Assembly: GCA_014549065.1 (NCBI GenBank)
Contig: JACDOX010000016.1
Span: forward strand, 3,362,672-3,426,671
Source of the DNA: Cardinalis cardinalis
Lineage: Eukaryota > Chordata > Aves > Passeriformes > Cardinalidae
DNA length: 64,000 nucleotides
Reading direction: 5' to 3'
Part shown: piece by piece, positions 36,471-49,035 of the stretch
Numbering within the stretch: position 1 is the stretch's first letter
Layout of the letters: each line of letters starts with the position of its first letter
The notes under the pieces: generated by a model
Database searches by the model: none
What the model saw: the letters and a program-made list of their open reading frames with translations, nothing else
Told to the model about the DNA's origin: nothing
Program-made: the position numbers and the translations under genes

Positions 36471-39400
36471 TGAATACAGATTGTTCTGAGTATAGAATAT
36501 CCTAAAGAGAGATTTCAGAGAGGAAAAGCCCAAGTTCTGCTTTTATTTTAAAAAATATTACTAATCACCAGTACCCAAACAGAAATGTGTTTGATGCATG
36601 GGGCAGTGGAGAGCCTGGACCCAGTGAAATCTGCAGCTGGCACTGAAATGTGGCAAAATGTGTGCTGAGAGGACATCAGCACAAAGGAACCCCCAGGAAC
36701 AGGTGAGCACAGACGAGGGCAAAGTTTGCTTCTTTAAATTTGCACCAGGTATAAAGGGACAGTTGTGTGCAGATGCGTTGGAGAGGGAGGAAAAGCATTA
36801 TTAGAAGCTGCATTATTTCACTTTCTGTAAATAGTTTTTTGTTCAGCATGGAAAGACAGCAGCTCTTCCTGGAGTTGTTTGCTTTTCTTGTGTGACTGCT
36901 TGATGGTTCAGCCTGTTAATGGACCAGGTTTCTATTAAAAGTGTTTAGTTGTTTGACAGAAGCCAGGAGCTTACTATGTGCTGGTGAAGGCTGCCACTGT
37001 TTTCTTATATGGAGAAATACATGTTTTTAAGGGGTAACAGAAATTCCTCCTGGTTCTTGGATTGCTCTTAGAGTTAGGCACAAATCATTAGAAAACAGTG
37101 GAAATGTACTTGAGGTTAATTCTCCTTCCTTCCCATTCAATCCATGAGCTTCTGCACATTTTAAGGGAAAAAGAAGTTTGGCCTCTTTCAGAAAACCCAA
37201 AACTAATGTGTGTCAGTGAGAGATCCAGACCATAACAATGTGAGAGCTGTCTAGGAATCCCATAACAGCTTCATTTTGGCATCATGAAATGGGCAGTCCT
37301 GAACAGCCCATGGTTTTCAGAGTTGCTGTGCAAGAGCTGCCCAAGGTGCCCTCCTATCTCAGCCCCATCCCAAGAGGGACCCAGCACCCTGAGCCCTGCG
37401 AGTGGGGGCAGAATCTCATCTTGCACAAGTGCTTGGTGAGGAAAGCTGGTGACCCAGCTTCTGGCCAGCTTGTTTTTCCCAGGAATGCCCTTTTCTTGGC
37501 AGAGTTGGGGAGCGGGGCCTCGTGCTTTGCCGTGGGCACAGTTTGCTCCCAGGAGCCAGGCGAGCTCCTTCCCCACGGTGCAGCTCCATGTCCCACACTA
37601 GAGCCACTGTATTGTAAATGAGCAAAGTTTGTTTTCAGGGAGTTGCTCATATTGACACTTCTGACTTACTGTCTGTCTTGTTACAGAGCAGATTTGTCTC
37701 ACAGAAACCAGGAAATGCTGTGTAAGGCAACACGCAGCTGGAGCAGAAACTTCCGTAAATCAACAGTCTGCCCCAATGTCACCCCACTTCTCCCATGCCT
37801 TATTTTTGGTGTCTTGTTGCATACTAAGAAAAAGTACTTCAAATTCAGGCAGAAGGAGGGGGTTTTGCGTTGGAGGACTGATAAATTGTGGTGCATTTTT
37901 CCTTTAAAGATACACTTGACATTTATCTGTCCCTGTTCATATATATTGAATGGGGAAACAAAAGAGGGAAATTGTATTTCAACTTTAGGTGCTCAAGAGG
38001 AAAAAAGAGGTAGTGTTACTAGGGGAAGACATGCTGTATCTGATTACAATTCCTTATTCTTTAGGCTGTCATTTATGCCTGAGCAAAGTGAATATAAAAT
38101 GCTGCCAGGTTAAAACAGTGCTATTTTAAATACATTGTCCAAACAATTGTGCAAAGAGACGAGGTGAAGGACTAACTCTATGTTGGTGTTCTGATAAGAT
38201 TTTGAAATAGAAACCAAGTGAAGATGACTGTAAAAGGGAGAAATATAACAGCTGAAAGCTCCTAACAATGTGCTTAATGATAGTACACCTTTCTTGTTCA
38301 TCAGCACCTCTCATATCTGTATGGAGCCCAAATAATATCAGTTCTTAAACAGTTTTTACATCAGTATCAGAAGGAGTATAAAATAGATATATATAAATTA
38401 AAACTCTTTTTTTTGGTTGATATTACCAAATTCATGCAGTTAAAAATAAACAGTACATTTTAGATTTGAGTACAAATAGGTCTAAAACAGGGTGTCAGCC
38501 TTTTTCATTAAAAAAAATTAATGTGTTTGGCAATGTGTTTGGCTTTCTGTTTGGTTTTGGCTCCAGATCTGACTCAAATGTTTGTGTAAGAAAGGCTGCA
38601 CTAAAAAGTGCAAGGTCAGGTTTTGGAGTGCTCAGACGTGTCATGGAGGGAGGGGAAAGAATTGCTGCCATACATAAGGTTGGTGTTTCCTGCCCATTTC
38701 CTATATCATGTCTGGTAAATGTGGTGACTGCAGCACAGGAAACCAGGTACCATTTCTTTGCAGTCTCTTCAGTTCAGTAGGAAGTTACTTTTGAAGAACT
38801 GGAGATCTCTTGCCCCCAGTGCTGGGTATGTGCCATGGTGAGGAGCCAGGGCTGCTGGTGGGCACTAGGAGGGACACTGCTGAAAATTTGCTTCAGAAGA
38901 GGAGTAGGCCCACTTATAGGAACTTGGGAATGGGAGGCTGGTGAAATGCATATTGATGGTCATGATGTGTGCAGGAAATGCTGTCAAGGGCCTGGCAGAG
39001 CTTTGAATAGGTATGGATGGAGGTGAGGGGTTGCAGCCGTGGTGAGCACTTGGAAGGACTCAAGTTAGGGCATTTGAAGAAGTTTCATTTCCTTGTACAG
39101 AGCAGTACCTGACAGCCTCTGTGCCAGTGTGAGATAAAATGGTTACCCTCAGCCACTTGGTAGTGGCTCACCTCTTCTATCTCCATTGAGTTTGCAGTCA
39201 GTCAGTGCTTCTCAGCTGGGGTTCAGCCACTTCACCTGAGAGGCTGTCATTTCTTATAGAGGACAGTCATCTTACTGTGCCTAAGATGTCCTTAAGGGGA
39301 CTTTCTCTCAGTTCAATTCCTCTTCAGATTGCTGAGACTACCTGAACACTCCACATGCAATGTCCTGCTGAGGCCCCAGCATGTCCCAGCCAGGTGGGGT

Positions 39401-42400
39401 GCATTAACACAATGCCCACCCATGCTAATTAGTCCCAGAGCTAGCTCAGTGGCCTTGGCTTCAGGATCTCTGAGTTCCAGGGAAGGAATATGGTCTGAAG
39501 TGATGAAGTCATCTCAAGCAGCTCTGTTGGAGTTAAGTGAACCTCTCCTCTCTGGATTAGGGCTAAACTGATGCCCCTTCAATTCCTTGAGTGCCCTGAA
39601 CTTGAAGGTGGGCACAACACAGTGTTTAGTGACAGATTTCACTTCCAGGAAATCCAGACTTTAATTCCCAGTTTGCAAGGTCCTTGCAGCTGCCCAGGAA
39701 CACTCCATGGTGCCATCTGGACAGTTATTTCCTGATGGTTGCAGCAGTTAAATCCTCACTAACCCATGTAACGATAGCTGAAAGAGGAAGTTCCTCTCAT
39801 TCTTTCAGAAAAAAATGAAGAGCTACTTGCCCTCCAGCTGTGTGGTTTGGGAGAATTCATAGCAGTTGGTTCAGGTTTGCACAGTTTGGTGAATGGTTGT
39901 GTGTGCTGGCCTGGGCAGCAGCCAGCCAAGCCAGCCCCTCTCCCAAAGTGGACAGGGCATCCCTGTGCCCGTGTCTGCTGGTGGCTCAAACCCTTTTTGG
40001 AGGAGAGGCAGAATTCTCAGTAAGTCATAGGATTCAGTGGCAGCTGTGATAAATTTATGTCAAAAAAGAGTTTTTGCCTTCACTTTCAGACACTGTTCTC
40101 GAGCTTGAAAGTTTTAGGGGAAGTAGTGTAATTCTTGTGGGTAAACTGAAATGTCATAGCTAAAAAGCAGCAATAGGTTTGTCATCCTAAACTAGGTACA
40201 CACAGTTTAAGTGTTCTGACCTTTCAAGAATGTGTTTGTTCAACTCCAGACATCGTGTCTGTATTAGAAAATAGAAGGGTAATTAAGTGTGGATGTTCAA
40301 AAGCATACAGTGGGTTTTCCTGTAATATCATTGTTTCTTATTAAAGGCCAAGTCTTGCAACCCACATTTCTCAGTTAAGGAGCCCTTACTAGGATAAGGA
40401 CTATAACCCAGGATGTCAGCCTTGCTCTCTGGGTAGAGGGAAAGCCTCTACTCATTTGAAAATTTGTCCTTTAAGAAGGAGCTCACAAAAAAATCAAAGT
40501 ACCTGCAGGGCTTTTTGGTTTTCTCCTTAACCTGATGCTCATGTTACATAATGTGAACACTTGGGAGAAAAAAACGTGATACTCTGAATTGAATTTTTGT
40601 TATGCTTAAAAGGAAAAAATAACTCTGAGCAGAACACAAAAAGAGAGCACATGTATGTTGTAGCCATGGTGTATTGCAGCCATAGTGCATGGTACATGTT
40701 GCTGCCTGGCCACTGCCTCCTGTGCATTTCTGCTTGCTCTGGTGCTGCTGCAGAGCCAAGGGACACCCTCCCAGCCCTGGTACTGTGTCCTCAGTTCTCA
40801 CCTCCCAGACACACAGCCACACCTGTGGTGGGGCAGGGGAAGCAAATGAACACAGTTTGTTTGAAAGTCCATTCGTGTTTAAAGAGTTCTAATAAGAGAA
40901 TGTTTGATCACACACAAGTAGTATTGGGAGAGAAGATAAGTGAAATGGGGAAATGAGGAGTCTGTGAAGCACTCCCAAGGTCTAGGCTTTCTGAGAGTTT
41001 TCAGGTTATCTTGTCCCCTTGAAATTAAATTGCAGCCAAGTGTCTAGGCTCATCTGCAAGGCTTAGCTAAGACACTTTATGGAAAAAAATAGTTCCTTTA
41101 CATAATTCTCTTCCTTTCACCATTAACAGGGTATGGAATTCCATCAGTACTTCCTGTGTAAATCAAGATATTGCAGGCTATTGTCTCCATGTGCAGCTCC
41201 AGCTCAGTGTGCAAAGCATTTCATATTCAAAGCTTCAAAGGTCAATCATCTGATTAATACTCCCATTCCTCTGATGAGTCTTTTCTCTCTTTGTGGTATC
41301 CCTGTAGTTTTGAAATGCCTTGTGCAGATGACTGAAAGCATTTCCTATGCACTCAGAGCTGACCCAGCTGCTGCAGCTGCATGTTGATGCTGCACCCATT
41401 GCAAAAGTTCCTATAGGGAATGAAGGGGGCTCCAGCCATCCAGGAAGCTTCTGTGAGATAGTCCCATTACAGCCAGCAGTAGCTTTCAAGCTCTTTTTCC
41501 CTGCTGCAGTTCATCTCCGTAGAGTTTTACAAAGAGACCAGGACCATGTAAAATATTCCCAAGTGGAGCAGCATGCTTCAGCCTGTGTATTCCAAACTAC
41601 CTCCTCTGTTATGACAGATAACTGCAGTCTGGCTACAAAGTCTGTATCAGGGATTGGTAACCCTCCAGGATGGTACTTGGCACTCAAGAGCTAACACATG
41701 TTTTTGTTACATGAGCATGAGTCTAATAAAATGGCTCAGTGGTTTAATATGCCCCTTTGTAAAAACAAGGCGCAGTTGGATTTAGAAATTGTGATGATTT
41801 GGCAAGTTCAATTATTAACTTCTCTTGCAGGGTTAAGCTTTGACCAGAAATTTGCCATGAACCCATGGGCACATCCTGCTAGGAAACAACGTGCAGAAAT
41901 CCTTTGCTGTCCTACTTGATTTATCTGCACAGTGCAAACTCGGAGTGCAGNGCTGTATTTTCCCCCGAGGAAGTCACAGCAAGCTCCATCACCACTCCAG
42001 AGGAGAATGTGCTGAGGTTTTATTGTTCTTGTGCTTGAAAGTATTTCTGCTCTGCTCAAGACAATGCATCTTAGGAAACTGTAGCAGGTCCTGAACTGGT
42101 CTGTTTTATACTCTGCTTTCACCATGTTTTGGGAGAAAAGTTGGAATGTGGTGAAGAGCCTGAGCTATGTTAGCTATGCAGTGTCCTGTGGGATTGTTTG
42201 TGAACACAGCAGCTAAAGATAGGAGTGCACCACAGAGATGCTAAAAATACTGTCCAACTCCACGGTGGTTGTTTAGCATTTGGAGCACTATAGTTGGCCT
42301 TACACAGACAAAGGGAAGATGCAGTTTTGCAATTTGAATATGCAAATGAAGTCCTGATCTTGCAAATGTGCAATCATATGCTCAAATCTGAAAAGGCCAC

Positions 42401-43089
42401 TTGTATTCCTGAAGTTAAGCATTGGCACGATTAAGAGTTTAATCAGTCAAATACAGTGTCATCAGAAGTTAGTGTGATTGCAGTGCAGAGACTTTGCTTC
42501 AAAAAACAGCCAAAAAAATCATGTTATGTGATTGAGATCAGATCTTTACATTCTACATGTTGATACTTGGAATTGTGTTGTCTTATAAATCATCTCTTAT
42601 TTAACGCAGTAGGTTGCAAACAGTTTCTTCTTCACATTTATATGCATGATTTAGTAAACAGTATTTTAATATCAGTAGGAACACATGCTATGCTTCATGG
42701 CTTTCAACTGTGTGACCTTTCAAGGCAGAACAAAAGCTTAGAAATTAGAGTTTACATAAAACTGAGAAGTGTAGAAAGCTTAAAAGGCTGTGTAATTCAC
42801 TTCTGCAGCAAGAACACCATTTTCTCTAATATTGTTTGCATAAGTCAGCATTTATGTTGTCAATTTGCAGTGATGAGTGTGTGATTAACATTGATTCTAG
42901 GACAGAGGGGAATTGGTATCTATAGCAAGTCAAGAGGTTCTCTGGTTAAAACCCAAGTAACTATAGCATTGCATATTCTGGCAGAAAGAAATTCTTCAAT
43001 TCCTGTGTATTTTTAATTCGCTCCTTTAGTTAGGAGGAAGGAGCAAAGAGTGAAATGTCATCCTTGATGAAGTCAGTGTCCCAAAATAT

Positions 43090-43165
43090 TCATAGAACCA
43101 TTTAGGTTGAGAAAGACCTAAGATCATCAAGTCCAACCAATTTACTTAATTGAGGCCAAGATTTC
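43090..43165 (-). mobile_element. CR1 LINE 3'-end fragment, minus orientation
   Basis: TCATAGAACCATTTAGGTTG, AGAAAGACCTAAGATCATCA and AGTCCAACC match the reverse complement of the CR1 tail from several avian subfamilies (the usual form has TCATAGAATCA, GGTTGGAAAAGACC, GATCATCGAGTCCAACC). Only about 75 bp are recognisable and the right edge fades gradually, so the copy is short and old. Confidence 0.8.
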
Positions 43166-45917
43166 AGCAGCTTTATNCAGAACACGGGCTTCAGGACTGG
43201 AATCTGTGTTTGGTTTAGGGTTTATAGTACCACTGACATGCAGAATCCCTTTAAAGGTGCCTGGGTAAGTTCAAAGAGCAGGTACTACAGGAGCAAGAGC
43301 TGTATGCTGAGCTGGTCATCTCCCTGCTGCAGGAGGAAAGGTGTGTACAAACAGCATTTTTCCAATGAATCGTTTTCATATTCCAGCTGATGCACACTGA
43401 GAATAGCAGAGGTGCTGGGTTGGTAAAGATGAAAGTGGTGGGATAACATGAAGTAGTCAGAAACAAATTAAATATTCATTCCTCATGCCTTACAGAAAAT
43501 TTCTGCTTCTGGCCATTATACAGACTTCACTCTACACCCACTTTCTGTGGGACTANATTGATTATCTTTTTTGTCTAAGTGAGGCTTGGTTTTTTGGATG
43601 GGTATTAATCAATATCCTGTTTATTGCTTCATTTTCTGAAAGACAGAGAATATCAAAGGAGCAGGAGAGGAGCTGTTCAGGATGTTTCTTTCCTTGCCCA
43701 CTTGTTCCATCCCTCTTAAGAGTTGTGCTCCAGTTTTTAGTACCACTTAGGAGAAACCTCACACTGCTCCTTTAAATGTTTTGTCCTGCCCGAGCCCAGA
43801 GGAGAGCTCTAGATTCAGTAATAGATCATTTTCCAGNGCAGGCAGTCAGCAGAAGGGCCTGGGCTGGCAGATGTGAGGGTGCTGGTCTCAGCATTCAGGG
43901 CAGCCACACACAGGAGGCTGGAGCTGTTATTCTTTGGAGGAGTAAGTGTGATTATTTCAGCTGTTGGAATAAAAATGCCCCTTTTTCAGACTGAAATCAC
44001 ATTGTTTCTTACTGTTCTGTGAATTTGAAAGCATTTTGTTCCTAGGTTTGACCTAATTGGAGGCTCTGCCTCCAGNCTATTAATTCCCCAACCATACCTT
44101 TTGACAGAATGGCACCTGTAGCTTGGTAAAACCACAGGACTAAGTCTTCTGAGATATTAAAAATATAATACAATATGTAGCAGAAAAGAAGTGTCAGACT
44201 GGGTTTTATCTGCTTATCTTGTAAGTGGAAAAGCTACCTCATAATTTAGGAACACGTACATCCTGTTTCTTCTACTTGTGGTCATTGCATAACTGTTAGG
44301 GGCTGAAAAGGAAGAGAGAAAAGTATCTTACAAATCCTGGGAGACCCAAGTAGCAAAAACATCACTTTTTGCTCAGTGGAGAGGATCTGCAGTTCTCCAG
44401 CTTAGACATTGCTGTGACAAATTAATGTAGTCTACAAAATTACTGCAAAGTGTTCCATAGGACTTTGAAATTAATGGACTATAAAAAAGATATAAAACAA
44501 TACTGCTGGTATTAAAACTGAGCTAAGATGAGGTAATACTGATGGAAAGGCATTGAGTCTAAGATTGATCTTGATTTACAGCCAGATATGAAAGAATTGC
44601 TCTTGTACTACAGCTTAAAACCAAGAGGCAAAGAACTTGTTCTGTCTTCAGATGTCTAGTTAATAACACTTGTCATTAAATGGAAGGTGGAACTTACAGC
44701 CAAACAATATGTGTGACGTGATTGCTGTAAGTCTTCAGATGACTAATTACAAGGCATCTGCACAGAGATCTCCTGCTAGCAGCACAACACAGGAGCAGGC
44801 ACTAGTCCTGTTCTTCCAGATNCATTTGTCAATGGCAGTTTTTCTCCTGGAAAAATTTCCATTTTAACAGTGACATTAATACNGAAAGCAGATGAATTGC
44901 TAAGGAAAGACAAGATGGGAAGGCTCTGAACATTTGTTTTGATAGGGCAGATCTCTGTTGGTGCCTACCAAATGAGTCTGGTAATTCTGTCTGACCTGAA
45001 AAGTATAAAAGCTGCTGGGGTTTTTTTCTTTTTTTCATTTCTTTATAGTGAAAGGTTCTTGGCCTCTTGCATGCATCTTGCTTGTGTAGGATGGCAAAAT
45101 AGGTATATCCTTGGCTATGTCTTTTTTCTTCTTTCTCTTTTTTTCTTCTCTCATCCTACATTGATACCTTTATTCAGATGTTAGTGATGTTTCCTGTGAT
45201 TTTGCACAGGGGTAATTAGAAAAATCTTGTTCACATACTTGCTGCTCTGTAGGNTGTAAGTTGTTCCCTTTGAAAGCCAGACATAGATCACACGTATTTC
45301 TATCATTCTGAGTATAATTGCATTCACACAAATTGTTGAATGAGAAAATCATATTTCTAGTATCTTTTTCCCCTTAATTCTTTGTTAAAATTTAGAAAAA
45401 AATAAAGCTAATACCTTAGGCTCATGGTAGTCCAGGTTGAAATTCCTGTTAGTTTCTGTGGCTTAAGTTTATTGTAAAATCACATTATTCTGGTTTTGTG
45501 TAGTCATGATGTTTGGTGTTTGGGATTTCTGTGCTTACCAGCTAAAGGGCACAGTTCTGTATTTTGTGGTCTCTGACAATGCACACTCAGGGGGTGTGAG
45601 CACAGCCCCTGGTTCCTGCAGCTTTGCACTCACAACAGGATTGTGAGATTTATTAAAGGGAAAGCACACACCTGGTTCTTTTCTTTCTCTTTTAACACAG
45701 CATGAGGTCCCTGATTTACAGAGGGAATAACGGGGGAAGATCTNGATGAGTGGTGCAAGTAATGGGGCAGAGATCAGTGCACACTCCCATCCAGTCAGCT
45801 GAGGCTGTGTACTGAGGGGGGATCAAACTCTCCACACGCAGCAGCAGCGTTCGGGAGGTGATTTACATCTGCACACCTAAGTAGCAACTTCCAGTACCTG
45901 TTGTTACTATATTTGTT

Positions 45918-45951
45918 TTAAAGATGGGAGTTGGGAGACTCCCATCTTTAA
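45918..45951. repeat. Perfect 14-bp inverted repeat (hairpin)
   Basis: TTAAAGATGGGAGT (45918-45931) and its exact reverse complement (45938-45951) flank the 6-nt loop TGGGAG. With random bases, a perfect 14-bp stem with a loop of up to about 20 nt is expected roughly 0.004 times in 64 kb, so it is unlikely to be chance. It has no transposon-end features that I recognise and the stem is too short for an ordinary pre-miRNA. Confidence 0.93.
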
Positions 45952-48900
45952 GCTGTAGTGTCAAGTAAAAACAATCCACATCATGCATACAAGGTGGCTA
46001 ATAACCAACATCCTTTCATGGTTAAAGTGACTGCTTACATCCCCCATTCCTCTTCCTACATCCTCCCTTCCAGTTGCCTATTTCTATGAGCATGATGAAT
46101 AGAAGGAAATCCACCCTGTGAATTTTCCCTATTCATAATCCTTTCTCTACCACCACACCTTATTACAAACAAATCTGCCACCTTTGCAGTCTACAAGTAC
46201 CCAACANACCAAAGTGGACTTTACTCTGGTACTCCTTACCTGAAAAATTGGGGAGTTGCAATTTTTGAGCACACTGGTGCATTCCTCTGTTAGCTTGGAA
46301 CTGCATTGTGATCTCTTTCCTGACACTGGAAAATGGCAATTTAATGTCCACCCATGCTCAAATTGCTTGAAATCAGAAGGGTCAAACAGCCCAGTGTAGT
46401 AGGAAGAATGTGATTTTAGCTTATTTTTAATATTAGTCTGGAAAAAGTGAGTGAAAGAGAGTTTTAATTGCTTGAGCCTCCTTGAGTTCCCCTTGTAGCC
46501 TGAGATATGACTTTGATAAAATGTAGTTTATGTTTCTTGTAGTCAGGTCCTGCTTTGGCTGCTCACTGGTCAGCAGGAGGCAATTTTTCTTGGATTCAGG
46601 TATATAATGTGAGTGTCTTTTACCAAACTGCAGCCAGCATGCACAAACAGAAACCTACAGATGTGCTAAATGCACTCACTGCAGTGCCAGGTCCTGCTGT
46701 ACTGGAGTGGGATTGTTGCCCAGAAGCATTTGGGGTTTGCTGTTCATGTGCAAGCCAGCCTACTACCCAGCACAGAGGGCCTACAAGTAACTGCTGCTAT
46801 TTAAAAGGTAATATTTTATATCAGATCCACTTTCCAGCCTTTAAACACACAGGCACATTCTCACTTCTTTTTCACCAACTGTCCCTAAATATTAGCAGGA
46901 CAGTAAAATCTGTCTAGTGTGGATAAATGAGCAATGGAGAGCACAAAACTTTCCAAACTGTGAATTTAAGGCACAGGAGAAAAATAATGTGAAGTTTTCT
47001 TGTTTTATATGGAAAATTGCCAGTTCCATTTTCTCATTGCATGACTGTTTTTGTCAGAACAGATAGAAACATTTTGGGCTGATGGGCAGATAGGTCTCGC
47101 TGAAGCTTGTTGAAGCCACAGAGGCTGAAGTCTTGATCGCTGAATGCTGCAAACAGTTTGCCTCTGGCAAATACATACTTCCAGTTTTGGCAGTGTCTAG
47201 TGCTTGAAAGAGACAGAGACTGATAGATTCTCTGGTCAGTTCAGTTAAGCAAACCTAGACTCAGGTTTTATACTTTGCAGAGGGAACAGTTTGCATTATG
47301 CCTTGAGAAGATACTGGGGGAAAAATACTTCTGTTTATCTCAGGCTTCTGCCTTGCTCAGTCCTTCCACCAAACATTAAACGTGCTCTATCTGTCAAAAT
47401 AATTCAGATATGCCAGATCTTAGCAGCCTGTCAGTGACCTGGATTCCCGAGGTGTTTTGCTCTGAAAGGCTTTGTGCAAAGCTGCCACCACATCAGCAAA
47501 TCTCAGGATCTGTGGGGAGACTGATGTCTTCCCNACCTGCCCCATCTCCTTTTTACAATAATTTCTTTTCCTCAATGAAACAAACAGAAAAACCAATACG
47601 TGGAATTTCTCAAGGTTACAAGGGTCTTGAGGCTCTTAGTGAAAGAAGGTTATCTGACTCCCATTCTGGATATTCCAGGCATGGATCCATGAACATCAGT
47701 TAATTAAATCAGGAGAGTCTCTGGCCATGCTCTGGACACTGGGCAGCTGCTGAGGGAGGGTGTGGATGGCAGCAGCCCTCTGGTCTCAGTGCTCACTCCA
47801 AGAGGCTGTGTAGGTGTGGGAATCACTGCTGTAGGTTGGATCTGTCCNTGGCAGGGCGTGGGGTGGGATGGTGCAGATCAATAATCAGCGCCCTGCGGTT
47901 GTTGTAAATCAAGGCTTGACTCTCTGACAGGCTGCAGGCACAGGAAGAGGCACTGAAATACCTTGCCTCATGTTTTTCCTCTCTCATTTCTGTTGGCCTA
48001 AATAGGAATCTCTGGTTAGAGGTGACTTGTTTCTGGTGGAGAGGTCAGTTGTGAGACTGCAGAAACAAGGCTCTCCAGTATAGGATGCAGGTGCTCCTTC
48101 CCAGGNTCCCACTTGCAGGTGAAGGAAGGCATGAGCTGCAAGAGGAGAATTAACAGGGGCTGTCAGGAGGGCCATGTGGCAGCCTGGCTCAGGGGAGAGC
48201 TGGAGCAGCAGCTGAGGACAGCTGACATGTTACAAGAGAAGAAAGGCTCTGAGTGCTGGCAAAGCAGGGAGCCAGTCCAGAGATGCCCATGTGTGGTCNG
48301 TTATTAAAATCCAATGGAACCATCACAGTATTTATTTATTAACAGTTTGATCACTCTGCTTCAGTTTTGCCACTTCCTGCCTTCCTTTGTCCTTTCATTG
48401 AGTAACNGTGAGTTCCTCAAGGCCGCACCACTCCCTGAGTTTGGTGCCTGATGCCCAAGGTCGCCCTCACAGGAGCCCCAGCTCCAGGAGGGTCCTGCTG
48501 AGGCTGCCTTTCCCTCCTTGCACAAGAGAAGCTGTGGAGTGCTCTGCCCACATGGAGGGAATCAGTTTGGTGCAGGGAGGGAGCGTGTGACAAATTAGCT
48601 GTTTGTAACCACAGCTGTGCAGCTTCTGTGGCCAGAGCAGCGTAAACAGTNATTATTTATTCTGGTTGTGCTGCCATGTCGAGCCGGCAGCGTTGCTCCT
48701 GCGTGACTTGGTCCTTCCCAGAAAGACAGCCTGCTGGTTTGGAGAGGACAGGAGTGCTGGGATCACTGCTAAAGCAAACCTGAGATAATGGAGAACTCAC
48801 AATCGGATATGCCCTGAATCAGAGAGCTGCCTTTGTTTCCCAGGTATTCCCAAACAGAAGTTAGCCTGTGCATGCCAGTGCATTTTAATGCATTTTGACA

Positions 48901-49019
48901 ATGTCACAAGAGCCCCTTTGTTGCTTGTCTGCTTCGTCCTTGCTTGCACATGTGAATGAAGCTTTCCCATACTGAGCCATAGGCAGCCTCCAGCCAGCTC
49001 AGGAGACTCTGTGTGTCTC

Positions 49020-49035
49020 TGTGTGTGTGTGTGTG
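49020..49035. repeat. Short GT microsatellite
   Basis: About eight GT dinucleotides, preceded by GTGTGTCTCT. Confidence 0.85.
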
